Shown here in pieces: positions 29,554 through 39,020 of a DNA stretch of 64,000 bases (position 1 is the first letter of the stretch; each line of letters opens with the position of its first letter). Source of the DNA: Ascoidea tarda (nom. inval.) (Eukaryota > Ascomycota > Saccharomycetes > Ascoideales > Ascoideaceae); the NCBI GenBank assembly GCA_030560485.1, contig JAKTTS010000016.1:1-64000 (forward strand), written 5' to 3'. Made by a program: the position numbers and the translations under genes. Under the pieces are notes generated by a model. That model was not told the origin of the DNA, searched no databases, and saw only the letters and a program-made list of their open reading frames with translations.

Positions 29554-30327
29554 ATGTCAGTTGTTGTTGTCACAGGAGCCAGCAGAGGAATTGGAGAAGC
29601 TATTGTTAAGCATGTTTTAAGAGCATCGGAAGAGAATAAGGTTATTGTTACATCCAGAACATTATCGAAAATGGTTGAAATTTATTCTGGTTTCAATCAG
29701 GATAATATTGAGTATGTTGGGGGAGATATTAGCGATGGGAAGACCATTGATGAGATAATTAAAAGAGGTGTTGATAAATTTGGAAGAATTGATTCGATAG
29801 TTGTTAACGCTGGAATATTAGAACCAGTTGATAAGATAAGCAATTATAAGAATGAGAAAAAAGAGTGGGAAAGATTATTTCAAGTCAATTTTTTTTCAGC
29901 TATTGAATTGGTTAGTAAGTCGATTGAATATTTAAGGAAGAGTCATGGAAGAATTATATTTACGTCTTCAGGTGCTAGTGTTAAGAACACTGAAGGATGG
30001 GGAGCATATGGAGCATCGAAGGCAGCATTGAATCATTTATGTGGAACGATAAGCAATGAAGAAAAGACAAGTGGGATCAGGACTATATCAGTTGCACCAG
30101 GAGTTGTTGATACGCAAATGCAAGATGATATTCGGGGTAGGCTTGGAGAAAAGGGAATGAGTTTGGAAGATTTAAAGATTTTCCAGGAATTGAAAAAGGA
30201 TGGAAAATTATTGGATCCAAAGGTCCCTGGTAAGATATTGGGTAATTTGGCTTTGATGGGTATCGAGGAAGAATTGAATGGAGCTTATGTTAGATATAAT
30301 GATAAGAAATTAGCTAAGTATAAGTAG
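29554..30327 (+). CDS. IRC24: Short-chain dehydrogenase/reductase, IRC24/YIR035C family
   Basis: NADPH-dependent reductase of the yeast benzil-reductase group; the physiological substrate is not established. The 257-aa protein has the cofactor motif TGASRGIG (residues 7-14), NAG, and the catalytic Y152-x3-K156 in AYGASKAALNH. ISVAPGVVDTQMQDDIR and the C-terminal LNGAYVRYNDKKL match Irc24 closely. The ATG at 29554 is used because it starts directly at the Rossmann strand; an upstream in-frame extension has no ATG. It converges on TVP18. Confidence 0.82.
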   Translation: MSVVVVTGASRGIGEAIVKHVLRASEENKVIVTSRTLSKMVEIYSGFNQDNIEYVGGDISDGKTIDEIIKRGVDKFGRIDSIVVNAGILEPVDKISNYKNEKKEWERLFQVNFFSAIELVSKSIEYLRKSHGRIIFTSSGASVKNTEGWGAYGASKAALNHLCGTISNEEKTSGIRTISVAPGVVDTQMQDDIRGRLGEKGMSLEDLKIFQELKKDGKLLDPKVPGKILGNLALMGIEEELNGAYVRYNDKKLAKYK

Positions 30328-30664
30328 ATAATTGGATAATTAGAATAGAAAATATATAGAAGTATAATTATATTTATTATATAAAAGTTCCCAGGAAAAA
30401 AAAAAGAAAAAACAAACAAACTGAAATTAGAGAAAAGTAATTAAAGAAAAATCAAAAAAGTATGATATAAAGAAAACATAACACCAGATAAAAAAAACAA
30501 GAATTTTAATATACAATATATACTTCAAAAACAAATGAACAAAAACCAAAGCAAAACTTTATCAATTAATAAGTAAATTATTTATATTGAAATTATCTAA
30601 TTTTTTATTCTTTTTTATTTGGAATTTTTTTTTTATTGTGCCCATTTATTTAATTTAAATTGAT
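30328..30664. terminator. Convergent 3' region reductase / TVP18
   Basis: 337 bp, extremely A/T-rich with A-runs on one side and T-runs on the other, as expected for facing 3' UTRs. No gene or repeat of note. Confidence 0.5.
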
Positions 30665-31174
30665 TTAAAGAACTTGTCTAAGCACAGCTTCATTTGGTAG
30701 ATTAGTTGCTGAATCATCTTGACCATTATGAAACTCTTGATGGGAGAAAGCGGAAAATGCATAACAAATTGAAGATATAAGCATCAAAATAGCTAAAGCT
30801 ATTAAAGAGGTCGCTTGAACAATTATTGATAAAAATTGAATCACAGCCATTAACAAGTAGAAACCAGCTCTGGGCCAGTTGTCGTTGAATTTTTTCATGA
30901 TATTGACAAAGTTATCAGTAAATGGGCAAATCTTCAACAAAAAGGGTAATTCAACAAATAGGATCAAAAAACCTTGAACAATAGCAAGTATGCTGAATAT
31001 GATAACCAAGGAGAAATGGAAGATGTTGGCAACACCCAAGGCTAGACAGAGGAAGAAGGTGAGAATTCCAATCCATTTACCATAGATACCATAGTTGCGA
31101 CTTCCCATGTCATTTTTGAACTTGTCGACACCCACACCAAAGGAGGACTTTAGAATTTGCATTGAGAAGGCCAT
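30665..31174 (-). CDS. TVP18: TVP18, Golgi membrane protein
   Basis: Small four-helix membrane protein of late-Golgi (Tlg2-containing) vesicles. The 169-aa length matches S. cerevisiae (167). Seen: GIYGKWIGILTFFLCLALG, PFLLKICPFTDNFVNIMKKF, four hydrophobic segments, and a C-terminal NEAVLRQVL matching the family end HEAVVREML. The ATG at 31174 is the first in frame; a longer frame upstream lacks an ATG. It is divergent from the Myb/SANT-like gene across 259 bp, where the DNA becomes GC-rich. Confidence 0.9.
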   Translation of the reverse strand: MAFSMQILKSSFGVGVDKFKNDMGSRNYGIYGKWIGILTFFLCLALGVANIFHFSLVIIFSILAIVQGFLILFVELPFLLKICPFTDNFVNIMKKFNDNWPRAGFYLLMAVIQFLSIIVQATSLIALAILMLISSICYAFSAFSHQEFHNGQDDSATNLPNEAVLRQVL

Positions 31175-31433
31175 GGTCAGAGAAGAAGAGTTTGTAGATG
31201 CAATTGAAGAAGCAAGAGAGGCCACCAGGATCAATTTATATATCGTCCACAGCTTTCACAAGTCTGCAAAAGAGCCACGAAGCACAGACACCCAACACCC
31301 AGCTCAGCCGCAGAAAAGCCATCATGCGCACGTGTCCCGCAGGTTGTGCAGAGTTTCGTGCAGGCTCTCGTATGCGCTCTTTTGTGCACCCTTCGTGCTG
31401 CCTGAGCTGGATGAGCTGCCTGTGCTGCAGACA

Positions 31434-32087
31434 ATGGACCGGAGCTACTACAGATGGAACTACTCCAAAGACCTTCTTCTTGCGCGTTGCGTCTTGCAGA
31501 ACATGCCAGAGGTGCTCGATGACTCCAGGAGACATGGCCAGCGTAACTGGCACTCGGTCTTGAAGGCCTTCAACAGCAAGCTCGACCAGCCTTACAAGCA
31601 GTACCGGAAGCTTAAAGAGCATTTCAGCAAGCTTTTGGTGGATCACCAGCAGCAGAAGGCCCTGGGTGAGCTTGTCCACAACGAGCTCATCGACACTCTA
31701 GACGCCATCCTCCTCCAGCGCTGTGAGAACGAGAGCCGGATCAAGAGAAGGAAGAAGGAGGAAAGAGACAAAAAATTGCAGGATCAAACCTTAAAGCTTA
31801 TGAAACTACACTCTAGTTCTGAAAATGATCTCTCGACTCCTGTCGCTGCTGCTACTGCTACTGTTACTGCTACTGTTTCTTCTTCTTCTTCATCTGTTGT
31901 TGGTGATGAAGGCACAACCCCAGACCTTCCGCCGGTAGCAAATACTAATAATGATCTCTCAGCTTTGACGATTTTTCAAAAGCTTTTATCTAAGCCCATT
32001 GAGGTTAGAATTAGCAATTCTCTGTCAAATGCAGTAGCACAAATCGAAAATTACAAGGATCTTGAGGAAAGATTGGATGCTTTTTAA
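31434..32087 (+). CDS. Myb/SANT-like (trihelix-type) protein, function unknown
   Basis: 217 aa. Residues about 5-75 (YYRWNYSKDLLLARCVL, RNWHSVLKAFNSKLDQPY, QYRKLKEHFSKLLVDHQ) resemble the Myb/SANT-like DNA-binding fold: an N-terminal aromatic with an acidic helix, a central NW, and a basic third helix. A Lys/Arg-rich helix (RIKRRKKEERDKK) and a Ser/Ala/Thr linker follow. The first half is clearly GC-rich while the end is AT-rich. Among its Leu codons CTG occurs once, although CTC and CTT are common. It ends in two consecutive TAA codons; the same frame then stays open for about 40 codons with coiled-coil-like composition. The assignment rests on pattern only; I do not recognise an orthologue. 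Confidence 0.6.
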   Translation: MDRSYYRWNYSKDLLLARCVLQNMPEVLDDSRRHGQRNWHSVLKAFNSKLDQPYKQYRKLKEHFSKLLVDHQQQKALGELVHNELIDTLDAILLQRCENESRIKRRKKEERDKKLQDQTLKLMKLHSSSENDLSTPVAAATATVTATVSSSSSSVVGDEGTTPDLPPVANTNNDLSALTIFQKLLSKPIEVRISNSLSNAVAQIENYKDLEERLDAF

Positions 32088-32559
32088 TAAAACCTAAAAT
32101 ATCTTATTTCAAGCTTGATTGTTCAAATTGATTCAATTAAAAGTGAAATCAAAAGTGAAATTAAACACCAATTTGATATCTTAAGGTCTCAGTTAAAGAA
32201 TGAAAAACAATAATGAATTGAGGCCATCACTTTATTGCCATTTTTTTTGTAATTTTTTCTTTTTTTTTTATTTATTATATTTTTGTATATCTGTATAACT
32301 ATAATGCTATGTTTATCTAATCTTCTCACACAAAATAACTTGCACGATTATCTTGTACTGCATCTTACATTTATATTATCTATCGTATCATCGTATTGAA
32401 CAATTATCCCTTTAAACTGTATTTATTTTGTCACAAATATTATAAAAATACACATAATCAATTATAAAAAAAAAAGAAAAAAGAAAAAAGAAAAAAGAAA
32501 AAAAATAGGAGATTGAATGGCTATGACAGCTAAATCAATGACTTAATGGCTTAGAATTA
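32088..32559. terminator. Convergent 3' region Myb-like gene / CDC1
   Basis: 472 bp. The first part (32091-32213) is an open stretch in frame with the Myb-like gene after its double stop. The rest is AT-rich, with a GAAAAAA heptamer array at 32476-32500. Confidence 0.5.
32476..32500 (+). repeat. GAAAAAA heptamer array
   Basis: Three to four tandem heptamers in the CDC1 3' flank. Confidence 0.85.
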
Positions 32560-34428
32560 TCAAACCGTTATAACAAATAAGATGAACATTATTATAACAA
32601 TTACGCCTAGTTCAAACATTTGAAATAATATAGAACTTAAATTTAACCTCATTATAAACGAAACCAAATACTGTAAATTTCTAATAAAAGATTTAATTTT
32701 ATATCCAAATCCATGGTTATTATTCTGAAATACCGTCAAATATTTATTCCTTTTATCTCTTCGAATTATTAACTCCGGCATTTCCTCAACATCAATTGAA
32801 AATGAATTTATGTCTTGTTCATTTTTAATAAAAGTATTTTCATTGTTATTATGATTATGGTTATTATTATTATGAGAATCATCTTTATTTAATATTTTAA
32901 GAAAATTGGCCAATCTTGTTGAATTGTCATTGTTGTTATTACCGGTAGTGTTACTGTTATTGCCACTAGTGCCACTACTGCTACTGCTATTATTATTGTT
33001 ATTGTTCAAATTGGATAAATACTGATAATGAAATTTCCGATTTCTAAATAGATTTTTATTCCGATTCCAATTCCGGATCTTATTATTGTTAATTAAATAA
33101 CAGACTATTATAGTTAGCCCGGATATTATACTCAATATGACATATGTTATGATATCGATATATGGAGTAGGTAAATAACAAATCTCTGTTTCATATTTTA
33201 AATAGTTTTCATCATTGTTATTTTTATTTTTATTTTTATAAACAGTCAATAATTGAACAGCGGGATATTTGATGCCCATTGTCATTGATATAGATTTGAC
33301 AGTGATTTCTTTGACTTTTTTTTTATTATTATGGATGTCGTGGTAAACTTCGCAGTAATCGTGATCATCACCACTGAATATCAAATCGGGTTTGATTCTA
33401 TCGAGAATATCATTTGAGATATCGGAATCTAAAACTGTTTGGTATTGGTAGCCCTTTGTGAAGGGGAAAATATTGCTTTCTCTGTATTTGCCACAATAAT
33501 CATCCTGGTTTCTTATTAGAGGAACATGGGATAGAAGGATTCTAGGTAATAGCTTTTCTTGGTTTGATAGGTTATCTAAAAATTTCTGTGGTTTTGAATA
33601 GATCTTTGGGTTTTCATTATTTGATAATGATAAAGAATCTAGGGGGATTATCAAGAAATTGAACAATTGTTTTGGAATCAAAGTTCCAAAATTTTCCTCG
33701 TATCTTTGCACAGAATCTAGTTTGACACCGTTGCCAAAACCTATGTCATGATTTCCCGGAATCATTATAATTTTATTCGAATTTAAATTATTATAGTTTT
33801 TAAAAATGTTCTGAAATCTATTGAATTCATTAGAGTAATATTCGGAAGAAGATGATCTCCCATTGTCGAGATAGTCGCCCAAGAAGATTAAAGCCTGTGG
33901 TTTTAAATAATCCGATAATGATTTGAAATTTTTTTTCAAGTAATTGTCAGAGGTTATTTTTGAGAGAGTTAGTAGAAAATTATTGTAGTTAGGATAAGTA
34001 TGATTATCTATTAATTGAGGATCGGCAATTAACATTATTTTGTAATATTCCAGATCATTGTTGTCATCATTAATATTGTTGTTTTCATAATTCTCACTAT
34101 TGTGGTTACTGTTATTATTGCCATTATTGTCATTATTTTCATTATTTTCGGATGAATATTTCTCTATTTGAGTCACTTGGTTAATATCTTCTAGCAGATT
34201 TATATCTTTATCCTTCGTACTCTCGTTATTAGTATTATTGGTATCACCTTGGTCCTGGTGTTCATGTTTCTTAATCAACTTGTGGAAATGGCCTGCATCG
34301 TGGTGATTCCAGCTTGACCAATCACAACTCCTTGCAGCTTTGTAGGGAAGATATCTTTCGTGATAATAAAAAGTGAAAAACCAAATTACTATCAATATAA
34401 TTAAATGAAGTTTCAATCTCAACTTCAT
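32560..34428 (-). CDS. CDC1: CDC1, metallophosphoesterase of the secretory pathway
   Basis: Cdc1 removes an ethanolamine-phosphate from GPI anchors in the ER/Golgi and needs Mn2+. The 622-aa protein has an N-terminal membrane anchor (about 9-24), then ADPQLIDN (about 133), GDYLDNGR, GNHDIGFG (about 223), SHVPL and SGDDHDYC (about 350), which together form the calcineurin-like di-metal site. ITVKSISMTMGIKYPAVQLL matches Cdc1 rather than Ted1. Hydrophobic segments follow at about 420 and at the C-terminus. It is longer than S. cerevisiae Cdc1 (491 aa) because of Asn-rich inserts at about 60-125 and 450-540. It is divergent from the zinc-cluster regulator. Confidence 0.92.
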   Translation of the reverse strand: MKLRLKLHLIILIVIWFFTFYYHERYLPYKAARSCDWSSWNHHDAGHFHKLIKKHEHQDQGDTNNTNNESTKDKDINLLEDINQVTQIEKYSSENNENNDNNGNNNSNHNSENYENNNINDDNNDLEYYKIMLIADPQLIDNHTYPNYNNFLLTLSKITSDNYLKKNFKSLSDYLKPQALIFLGDYLDNGRSSSSEYYSNEFNRFQNIFKNYNNLNSNKIIMIPGNHDIGFGNGVKLDSVQRYEENFGTLIPKQLFNFLIIPLDSLSLSNNENPKIYSKPQKFLDNLSNQEKLLPRILLSHVPLIRNQDDYCGKYRESNIFPFTKGYQYQTVLDSDISNDILDRIKPDLIFSGDDHDYCEVYHDIHNNKKKVKEITVKSISMTMGIKYPAVQLLTVYKNKNKNNNDENYLKYETEICYLPTPYIDIITYVILSIISGLTIIVCYLINNNKIRNWNRNKNLFRNRKFHYQYLSNLNNNNNNSSSSSGTSGNNSNTTGNNNNDNSTRLANFLKILNKDDSHNNNNHNHNNNENTFIKNEQDINSFSIDVEEMPELIIRRDKRNKYLTVFQNNNHGFGYKIKSFIRNLQYLVSFIMRLNLSSILFQMFELGVIVIIMFILFVITV

Positions 34429-34599
34429 TTTTTATTTTTGTGTTTTGTTTTTGATGCTAATCTTAAAGGCTTAAAGAAACACTATTGTTTGAAAGATAGT
34501 GGTAACGTAATATAAGAGAAAAGCCTGCAAGACAATATAAAGAAGAAAGCACCATCCAGCATCCGCAGCCGAACAAAGTGAGAGGGGGCTGGCGGACAG

Positions 34600-34611
34600 C
34601 CGACCGGTCGG
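34600..34611. promoter_or_regulatory. Perfect 12-bp palindrome CCGACCGGTCGG
   Basis: Reads the same on both strands and can be seen as an everted CCG-N6-CGG pair, a layout some Zn2Cys6 dimers bind. It lies about 172 bp upstream of CDC1. Confidence 0.55.
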
Positions 34612-34907
34612 TAAACCAACCGCTTCTCAACCAAGCGCCACAGATATGCCACCGGCCACATACCGACCAGTGAAAAAGCGTGTACGGGCTGCCCTACCAC
34701 ACATCCCGTTCTGCGTGGTCTTGTCCAGGCCGGAGCGGAGCACGCACGGGGACCAGCGGACGGTTAGTGCAGCAGGGACAATGCGTGGAAGGTGACCGTC
34801 CGCACACGCCGACGTCTGTTGCTGAGGCTTCGGCGCACCCAGCTGCAGCGTGCTGATGCCGGTTGTGAAAGCGCGCGCAGGCCATCCGCGGCCAAGCTGG
34901 TTTGGAC

Positions 34908-34924
34908 CGGAAGATGCACATCCG
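34908..34924. promoter_or_regulatory. CGG-N11-CCG dyad (Gal4-type spacing)
   Basis: CGGA..TCCG with 11 bp between the triplets, the spacing of Gal4 sites. It is 21 bp upstream of TATATAA and about 313 bp upstream of a regulator that has Gal4-type cysteine spacing, so autoregulation is possible. Confidence 0.45.
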
Positions 34925-34944
34925 GGATCCTGCTGCGCGCGTGG

Positions 34945-34951
34945 TATATAA
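34945..34951 (+). promoter_or_regulatory. TATA box of the zinc-cluster gene
   Basis: TATATAA inside otherwise GC-rich DNA, 286-292 bp upstream of the start; a long leader would follow. Confidence 0.5.
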
Positions 34952-35236
34952 CCAGGTGTCGCCATGGCTTGCGAACCAAAACCATTGTGAGCGTCTCCAA
35001 GAGAAGCAGAAGAAGCAGAAGCAGCAGCCGCCGCAGAAGCAGCAGAAGCACCACCGTTTTTTGAGCCCGTTTTTCAGTGTCCTTTCCCAGACCCCTCCCT
35101 CCAACTTTATTTCTTGCTCCCAAACCCAAAACACAATTGAAGATAACAAAAACCAACAAAACGACCCCAATACTGCCCTCCAGCAGACCCAAATACTTTT
35201 TAACCATAAAGAAAATTTTGCTGAACCTCTCTCACC

Positions 35237-38200
35237 ATGAACACCAATCCTGATGGTTCAATCAACCACCACAATCTCAGCAGAGATGCCTCTCGCTATC
35301 GCAACATATTTGCTGAAATACCTTCAGTTTCCATACCGCAAGGGCCTCCTGTGTCCCAAGTGCCCCAAATTCCCCATCTGGTTTCTCAACATGGCCCTCA
35401 GCCAATTCCTTTATCTGCCCAAGCACCAAACATGATTCCTATGTCAGCCAATGTGTCCCTTCTCAACCAGTCGACCCAGCAGAATCAGCCAAACCAGCAC
35501 AATCAACAGACTCAACAAAGCCAGCACAACCAACAATCGCAATTGTACTTGCTGTCACTATCTCTGACCTCTTTGGTTTCTCCCGCCTATAGTCAGTCCT
35601 TCAACTATTCTCAGCCTGAATTATTAAAACCAGATTCTAAGAAAGCTTGCACAAGATGCAGAAATAAAAAAATCAAATGTTCTTCTGAGATTCCAGTTTG
35701 CACAAATTGCTCAAAACACGACGTGGATTGTGATATAATGGATTGCATATCTTACAATTTTGATACTGTTCGCTCCTTGCAATCAGAAATTGCAAGTTTG
35801 CAATCTTCTCTATCCGAGTATCAAAAAAAATATAACCAATCTGAACAAAATTTATCTCAAACAAAATCTCAATTGAACTACACTAAATCTCAATTGGACT
35901 ATACTAAATCCCAACTAGACTATACCAAATCAGAATTGGAGAAAAAGGATAAAATAATACAATCTCTCCAATCAACTCAATCAATTCAATCTAATAATCA
36001 TAAGCATAATCACGATCATGATCATAACCAAACCCTCAGCCCAACTGTAATAACTAATGTCAATAGACCAAATAAGCCAACTCACAATATAGCTTCCATA
36101 GCTGGTATATTAAACACTTCTGAAGATGCCAATTTTAATCACAATCTTATTCATAAAGATAGCAGCAATAATAATACTCATAGTACGCATAACAACAGTA
36201 TTAGTAACCTTATAAACAACACAAATAATACTTCAAACAATAGCTTAATCAATAACTCAGTCAATAATTCAATTACTCCATCCAATCAACAATCATCTTA
36301 TAGCTATTCACAACCACTATCTAACCAACATTCTCTACAAAATTTGCAATCTCATTCTTACCAACCTCAACCTCAACCTCAATCTCAATCTCAATCTCAA
36401 TCTCAACCACAACCTCAATCTCAATCTCAAAGCTCCTATGAACTGTCAAATAGACCTATTCTTTCTCAATTAAATCAAAATCAAAATCAAAATCAAAATC
36501 AAAATAACCAAAACAACCAAAACAATATTTCTATCCCTTCTTTATCTCAATCAAAATCACAACCTCAGCCTATATCACTCATTCAATCTCAACCTCAAAA
36601 TCAAAATCAAAATCAAAATCAAACTTTAACTACATTCTACCAAAATAATCCTCAGAATTCAGGTAATAACTCAACCGCTAATCATTCAACATCAACAATT
36701 AATCAAAACAATTACAAAAATCCTCCTTTATTGGCTGAAACAACCATCATGTCTACTCAATCAAACTCTATTGATAATGTTCCTTTACTTATCAATGACG
36801 ATTCTCTAAATCTAATACCATCTCCCAATACTCAAAACCAAACTCAATCTCAAACTCAATCCCAAATTCAAAAAAATAATGAAACTATAAACAGAATCTC
36901 TTCTGAAGTCGGTAACTTGTTATTTCAATGCAATGGTCAATGTAATTATGCTGGTAATACCGCTGGTGCAGTCTTTTTAAAAATTTTCTTCAATACAATT
37001 AATATCGATTATCTTAACGAAAATGATATAAAATTTGAAGATTCTCATTTAAACTTAAATACTAAAGAAAATTATACATATGCTTCAAATTATGCTCCCT
37101 TACCTGATAAAAGTTTATCAAAATATCTTTTGCTTCGTTATATCGAAAAGGTTCATATTTATTATCCCTTTTCCAATATATCAGAATTAAGAGACTATTT
37201 TGAAAAAATTTATCAAGATCCCAAAAAAATGTCCTCTTTTGAAAAATCTTATGTTTTCATGATTTTAGCAATTTCTTCTGAACTTAACCAATACTCAAAA
37301 GATTATAAAAAATTCTTAAACATGTTTAACCCAGAAGATTATTTTAATACTGCTCTAAAATTTTTCACTTCAAAAGACCACTATTTGAAAAAAGATGAAA
37401 ACTTAATTAAAATGTTATTATTATTGTCAATATGGTATATTTATACAAATAATAATGACAACATTTGGTTAGTCACAAAATTAAACGTCGCATTAGGTGT
37501 TGAACTCGGCATTCATCGCTATAGTAGAGACTGGAAATTGTCCACTCTCACTATAGAATCTAGAAATAGATTATGGTGGTGTATTTATTCCTTGGAAAGA
37601 TTTGTCACAGTAAATTTAGGTAGAACCTTAGGGATTAAAAACCAATCTGTTGACTGTAATTCACCAACTGCAAAAGAATTTGATGAATTACTCAGTGTTG
37701 AACAGAGTATTGCACCTATTTATAATAATATCAAAATCAATGCTGCAATTTTGATGTTTAATTTAAGGAAAATAGGTGGTGACATTATGGAAAGTGTTTA
37801 TATTCCGAGACCAGAATCAAGACCATCCTTAGGAATCGAAATAATCACTAGAGTTTCCAATGATTTGAGAACCAAGCTAAGCAATTGGCTAATAAGTGTC
37901 GAGCAATGCATTCCAAAGGATAGTTTCACTTATTATGACTTGAAAGTTCAGTTTCACTTGTATTCTCTTCTCCTTAATAGGCCATCGACATCCTTTCCAG
38001 CCCCAAACGAACAAATTACAAAACTTTGTTGGGAAAATTGTCTGAGTGTTATTGATTGCTGGCTTTATCTAATTAACAACAACTGCTTACATAAGACATG
38101 GGGTTTATTGCATGATATAATAATGGTTGATTTTGTCTCGTTATATTGTAGTTATAAGACAGTTCACGATTTTGCATTAACCAAAAAACTAATCGACAAT

Positions 38201-38449
38201 TCATTCAAAGTTTTAGATCATTTTTTCCAAGATGACATCAAGGCAACCAGATTTAAAGTTATCATAACTAAATTAATAAACAACTACGACAAGATCAATG
38301 GGGATCTCACAGAATATTCCTCGATTCTTTCGATTGAAACTGATGATGAAGTTGATTGGCTAAAAGACGCCTTAGGTGGCGATTTTGGAAGCGATCTTGT
38401 GGATTGGTTAGATGATTGTTATGCTTTCAGTGCAATTAAAGCAGCATAG
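35237..38449 (+). CDS. Zn2Cys6 (Gal4-type) transcription factor, target unknown
   Basis: 1070 aa. The zinc cluster has cysteines at 138, 141, 148, 155, 158 and 165, i.e. C-x2-C-x6-C-x6-C-x2-C-x6-C, the Gal4/Ppr1 spacing, with a basic RNKKIK first loop. A coiled coil follows (about 178-240) containing three copies of LDYTKSQ-like heptads. A long Gln/Asn/Ser-rich stretch runs from about 245 to 555. The fungal middle homology region lies at about 610-830 (ELGIHRYSRDWKLS, SRNRLWWCIYSLERF). The DNA-binding domain is internal, not N-terminal. I cannot assign an orthologue; Ppr1-like and other Candida ZCF groups are possible. Confidence 0.85.
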   Translation: MNTNPDGSINHHNLSRDASRYRNIFAEIPSVSIPQGPPVSQVPQIPHLVSQHGPQPIPLSAQAPNMIPMSANVSLLNQSTQQNQPNQHNQQTQQSQHNQQSQLYLLSLSLTSLVSPAYSQSFNYSQPELLKPDSKKACTRCRNKKIKCSSEIPVCTNCSKHDVDCDIMDCISYNFDTVRSLQSEIASLQSSLSEYQKKYNQSEQNLSQTKSQLNYTKSQLDYTKSQLDYTKSELEKKDKIIQSLQSTQSIQSNNHKHNHDHDHNQTLSPTVITNVNRPNKPTHNIASIAGILNTSEDANFNHNLIHKDSSNNNTHSTHNNSISNLINNTNNTSNNSLINNSVNNSITPSNQQSSYSYSQPLSNQHSLQNLQSHSYQPQPQPQSQSQSQSQPQPQSQSQSSYELSNRPILSQLNQNQNQNQNQNNQNNQNNISIPSLSQSKSQPQPISLIQSQPQNQNQNQNQTLTTFYQNNPQNSGNNSTANHSTSTINQNNYKNPPLLAETTIMSTQSNSIDNVPLLINDDSLNLIPSPNTQNQTQSQTQSQIQKNNETINRISSEVGNLLFQCNGQCNYAGNTAGAVFLKIFFNTINIDYLNENDIKFEDSHLNLNTKENYTYASNYAPLPDKSLSKYLLLRYIEKVHIYYPFSNISELRDYFEKIYQDPKKMSSFEKSYVFMILAISSELNQYSKDYKKFLNMFNPEDYFNTALKFFTSKDHYLKKDENLIKMLLLLSIWYIYTNNNDNIWLVTKLNVALGVELGIHRYSRDWKLSTLTIESRNRLWWCIYSLERFVTVNLGRTLGIKNQSVDCNSPTAKEFDELLSVEQSIAPIYNNIKINAAILMFNLRKIGGDIMESVYIPRPESRPSLGIEIITRVSNDLRTKLSNWLISVEQCIPKDSFTYYDLKVQFHLYSLLLNRPSTSFPAPNEQITKLCWENCLSVIDCWLYLINNNCLHKTWGLLHDIIMVDFVSLYCSYKTVHDFALTKKLIDNSFKVLDHFFQDDIKATRFKVIITKLINNYDKINGDLTEYSSILSIETDDEVDWLKDALGGDFGSDLVDWLDDCYAFSAIKAA
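36356..36630 (+). repeat. Gln-Ser/Gln-Pro and Asn-Gln codon repeats in the zinc-cluster gene
   Basis: Arrays of CAATCT/CAACCT hexamers (about 36366-36429) and CAAAAT hexamers (about 36474-36503 and 36596-36620) code Gln-Ser, Gln-Pro and Gln-Asn dipeptides. Confidence 0.85.
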
Positions 38450-39020
38450 TTACATTGTCATATATTTCTAAATTTCTTTAAGGGCTTACAATTTTCGGTA
38501 TTTATATTCGTTTTTATTTGTTTTTTAATCTTTTTCAATCTCTTTCAATCTCTTTATGTTTGTTAATATTTGTTAATTATTAATTGTTAATTGTTTTTAT
38601 TCATTTTCATTCGTTTTGGATTAAATTTTTCTTTTTTGTATTTTATTTTTCTTAAAATTTTTTGCATAAATCATATTATATTATAACCAATTATCAATTT
38701 TAGCATATTATTTTGTTTTATCAAATCAATATAATATAGGTAAACGTTTTTTTTGCTGCCCATCGACATTTTCTAGAATTGATATTCTTTTACTTCATCC
38801 GATGTATTAAAGACACCGGTACACGTGATTCCAAGAAAAATTTGAACAAAAATTTCTTCAAAGAACCAATAAACTCGGCATAAAGAAGAAGAAAAGATTC
38901 ATCTGAAGAGTTTTCCCACAGTGATCGCTGTATTCTTGTTAATAGATATCGATATTTTGTTTTTATTATATCCGTTGTTATTCGTCTTGTCAATTTAACT
39001 GTAATAAATAATTGTTAGTC
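38450..39020 (+). promoter_or_regulatory. Zinc-cluster 3' flank and TIM23 promoter
   Basis: 571 bp, AT-rich with T-rich blocks. I see no gene, repeat array or strong motif apart from a CACGTG at 38822-38827. Confidence 0.5.

Larger units (their letters stand above)
34429..35236. promoter_or_regulatory. GC-rich divergent promoter CDC1 / zinc-cluster regulator
   Basis: 808 bp with a long GC-rich island (about 34560-35060). It contains the perfect palindrome CCGACCGGTCGG (34600-34611), a CGG-N11-CCG dyad (34908-34924) and TATATAA (34945-34951) ahead of the regulator gene. Overlapping open frames in the island have no conserved features. No gene seen. Confidence 0.65.
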
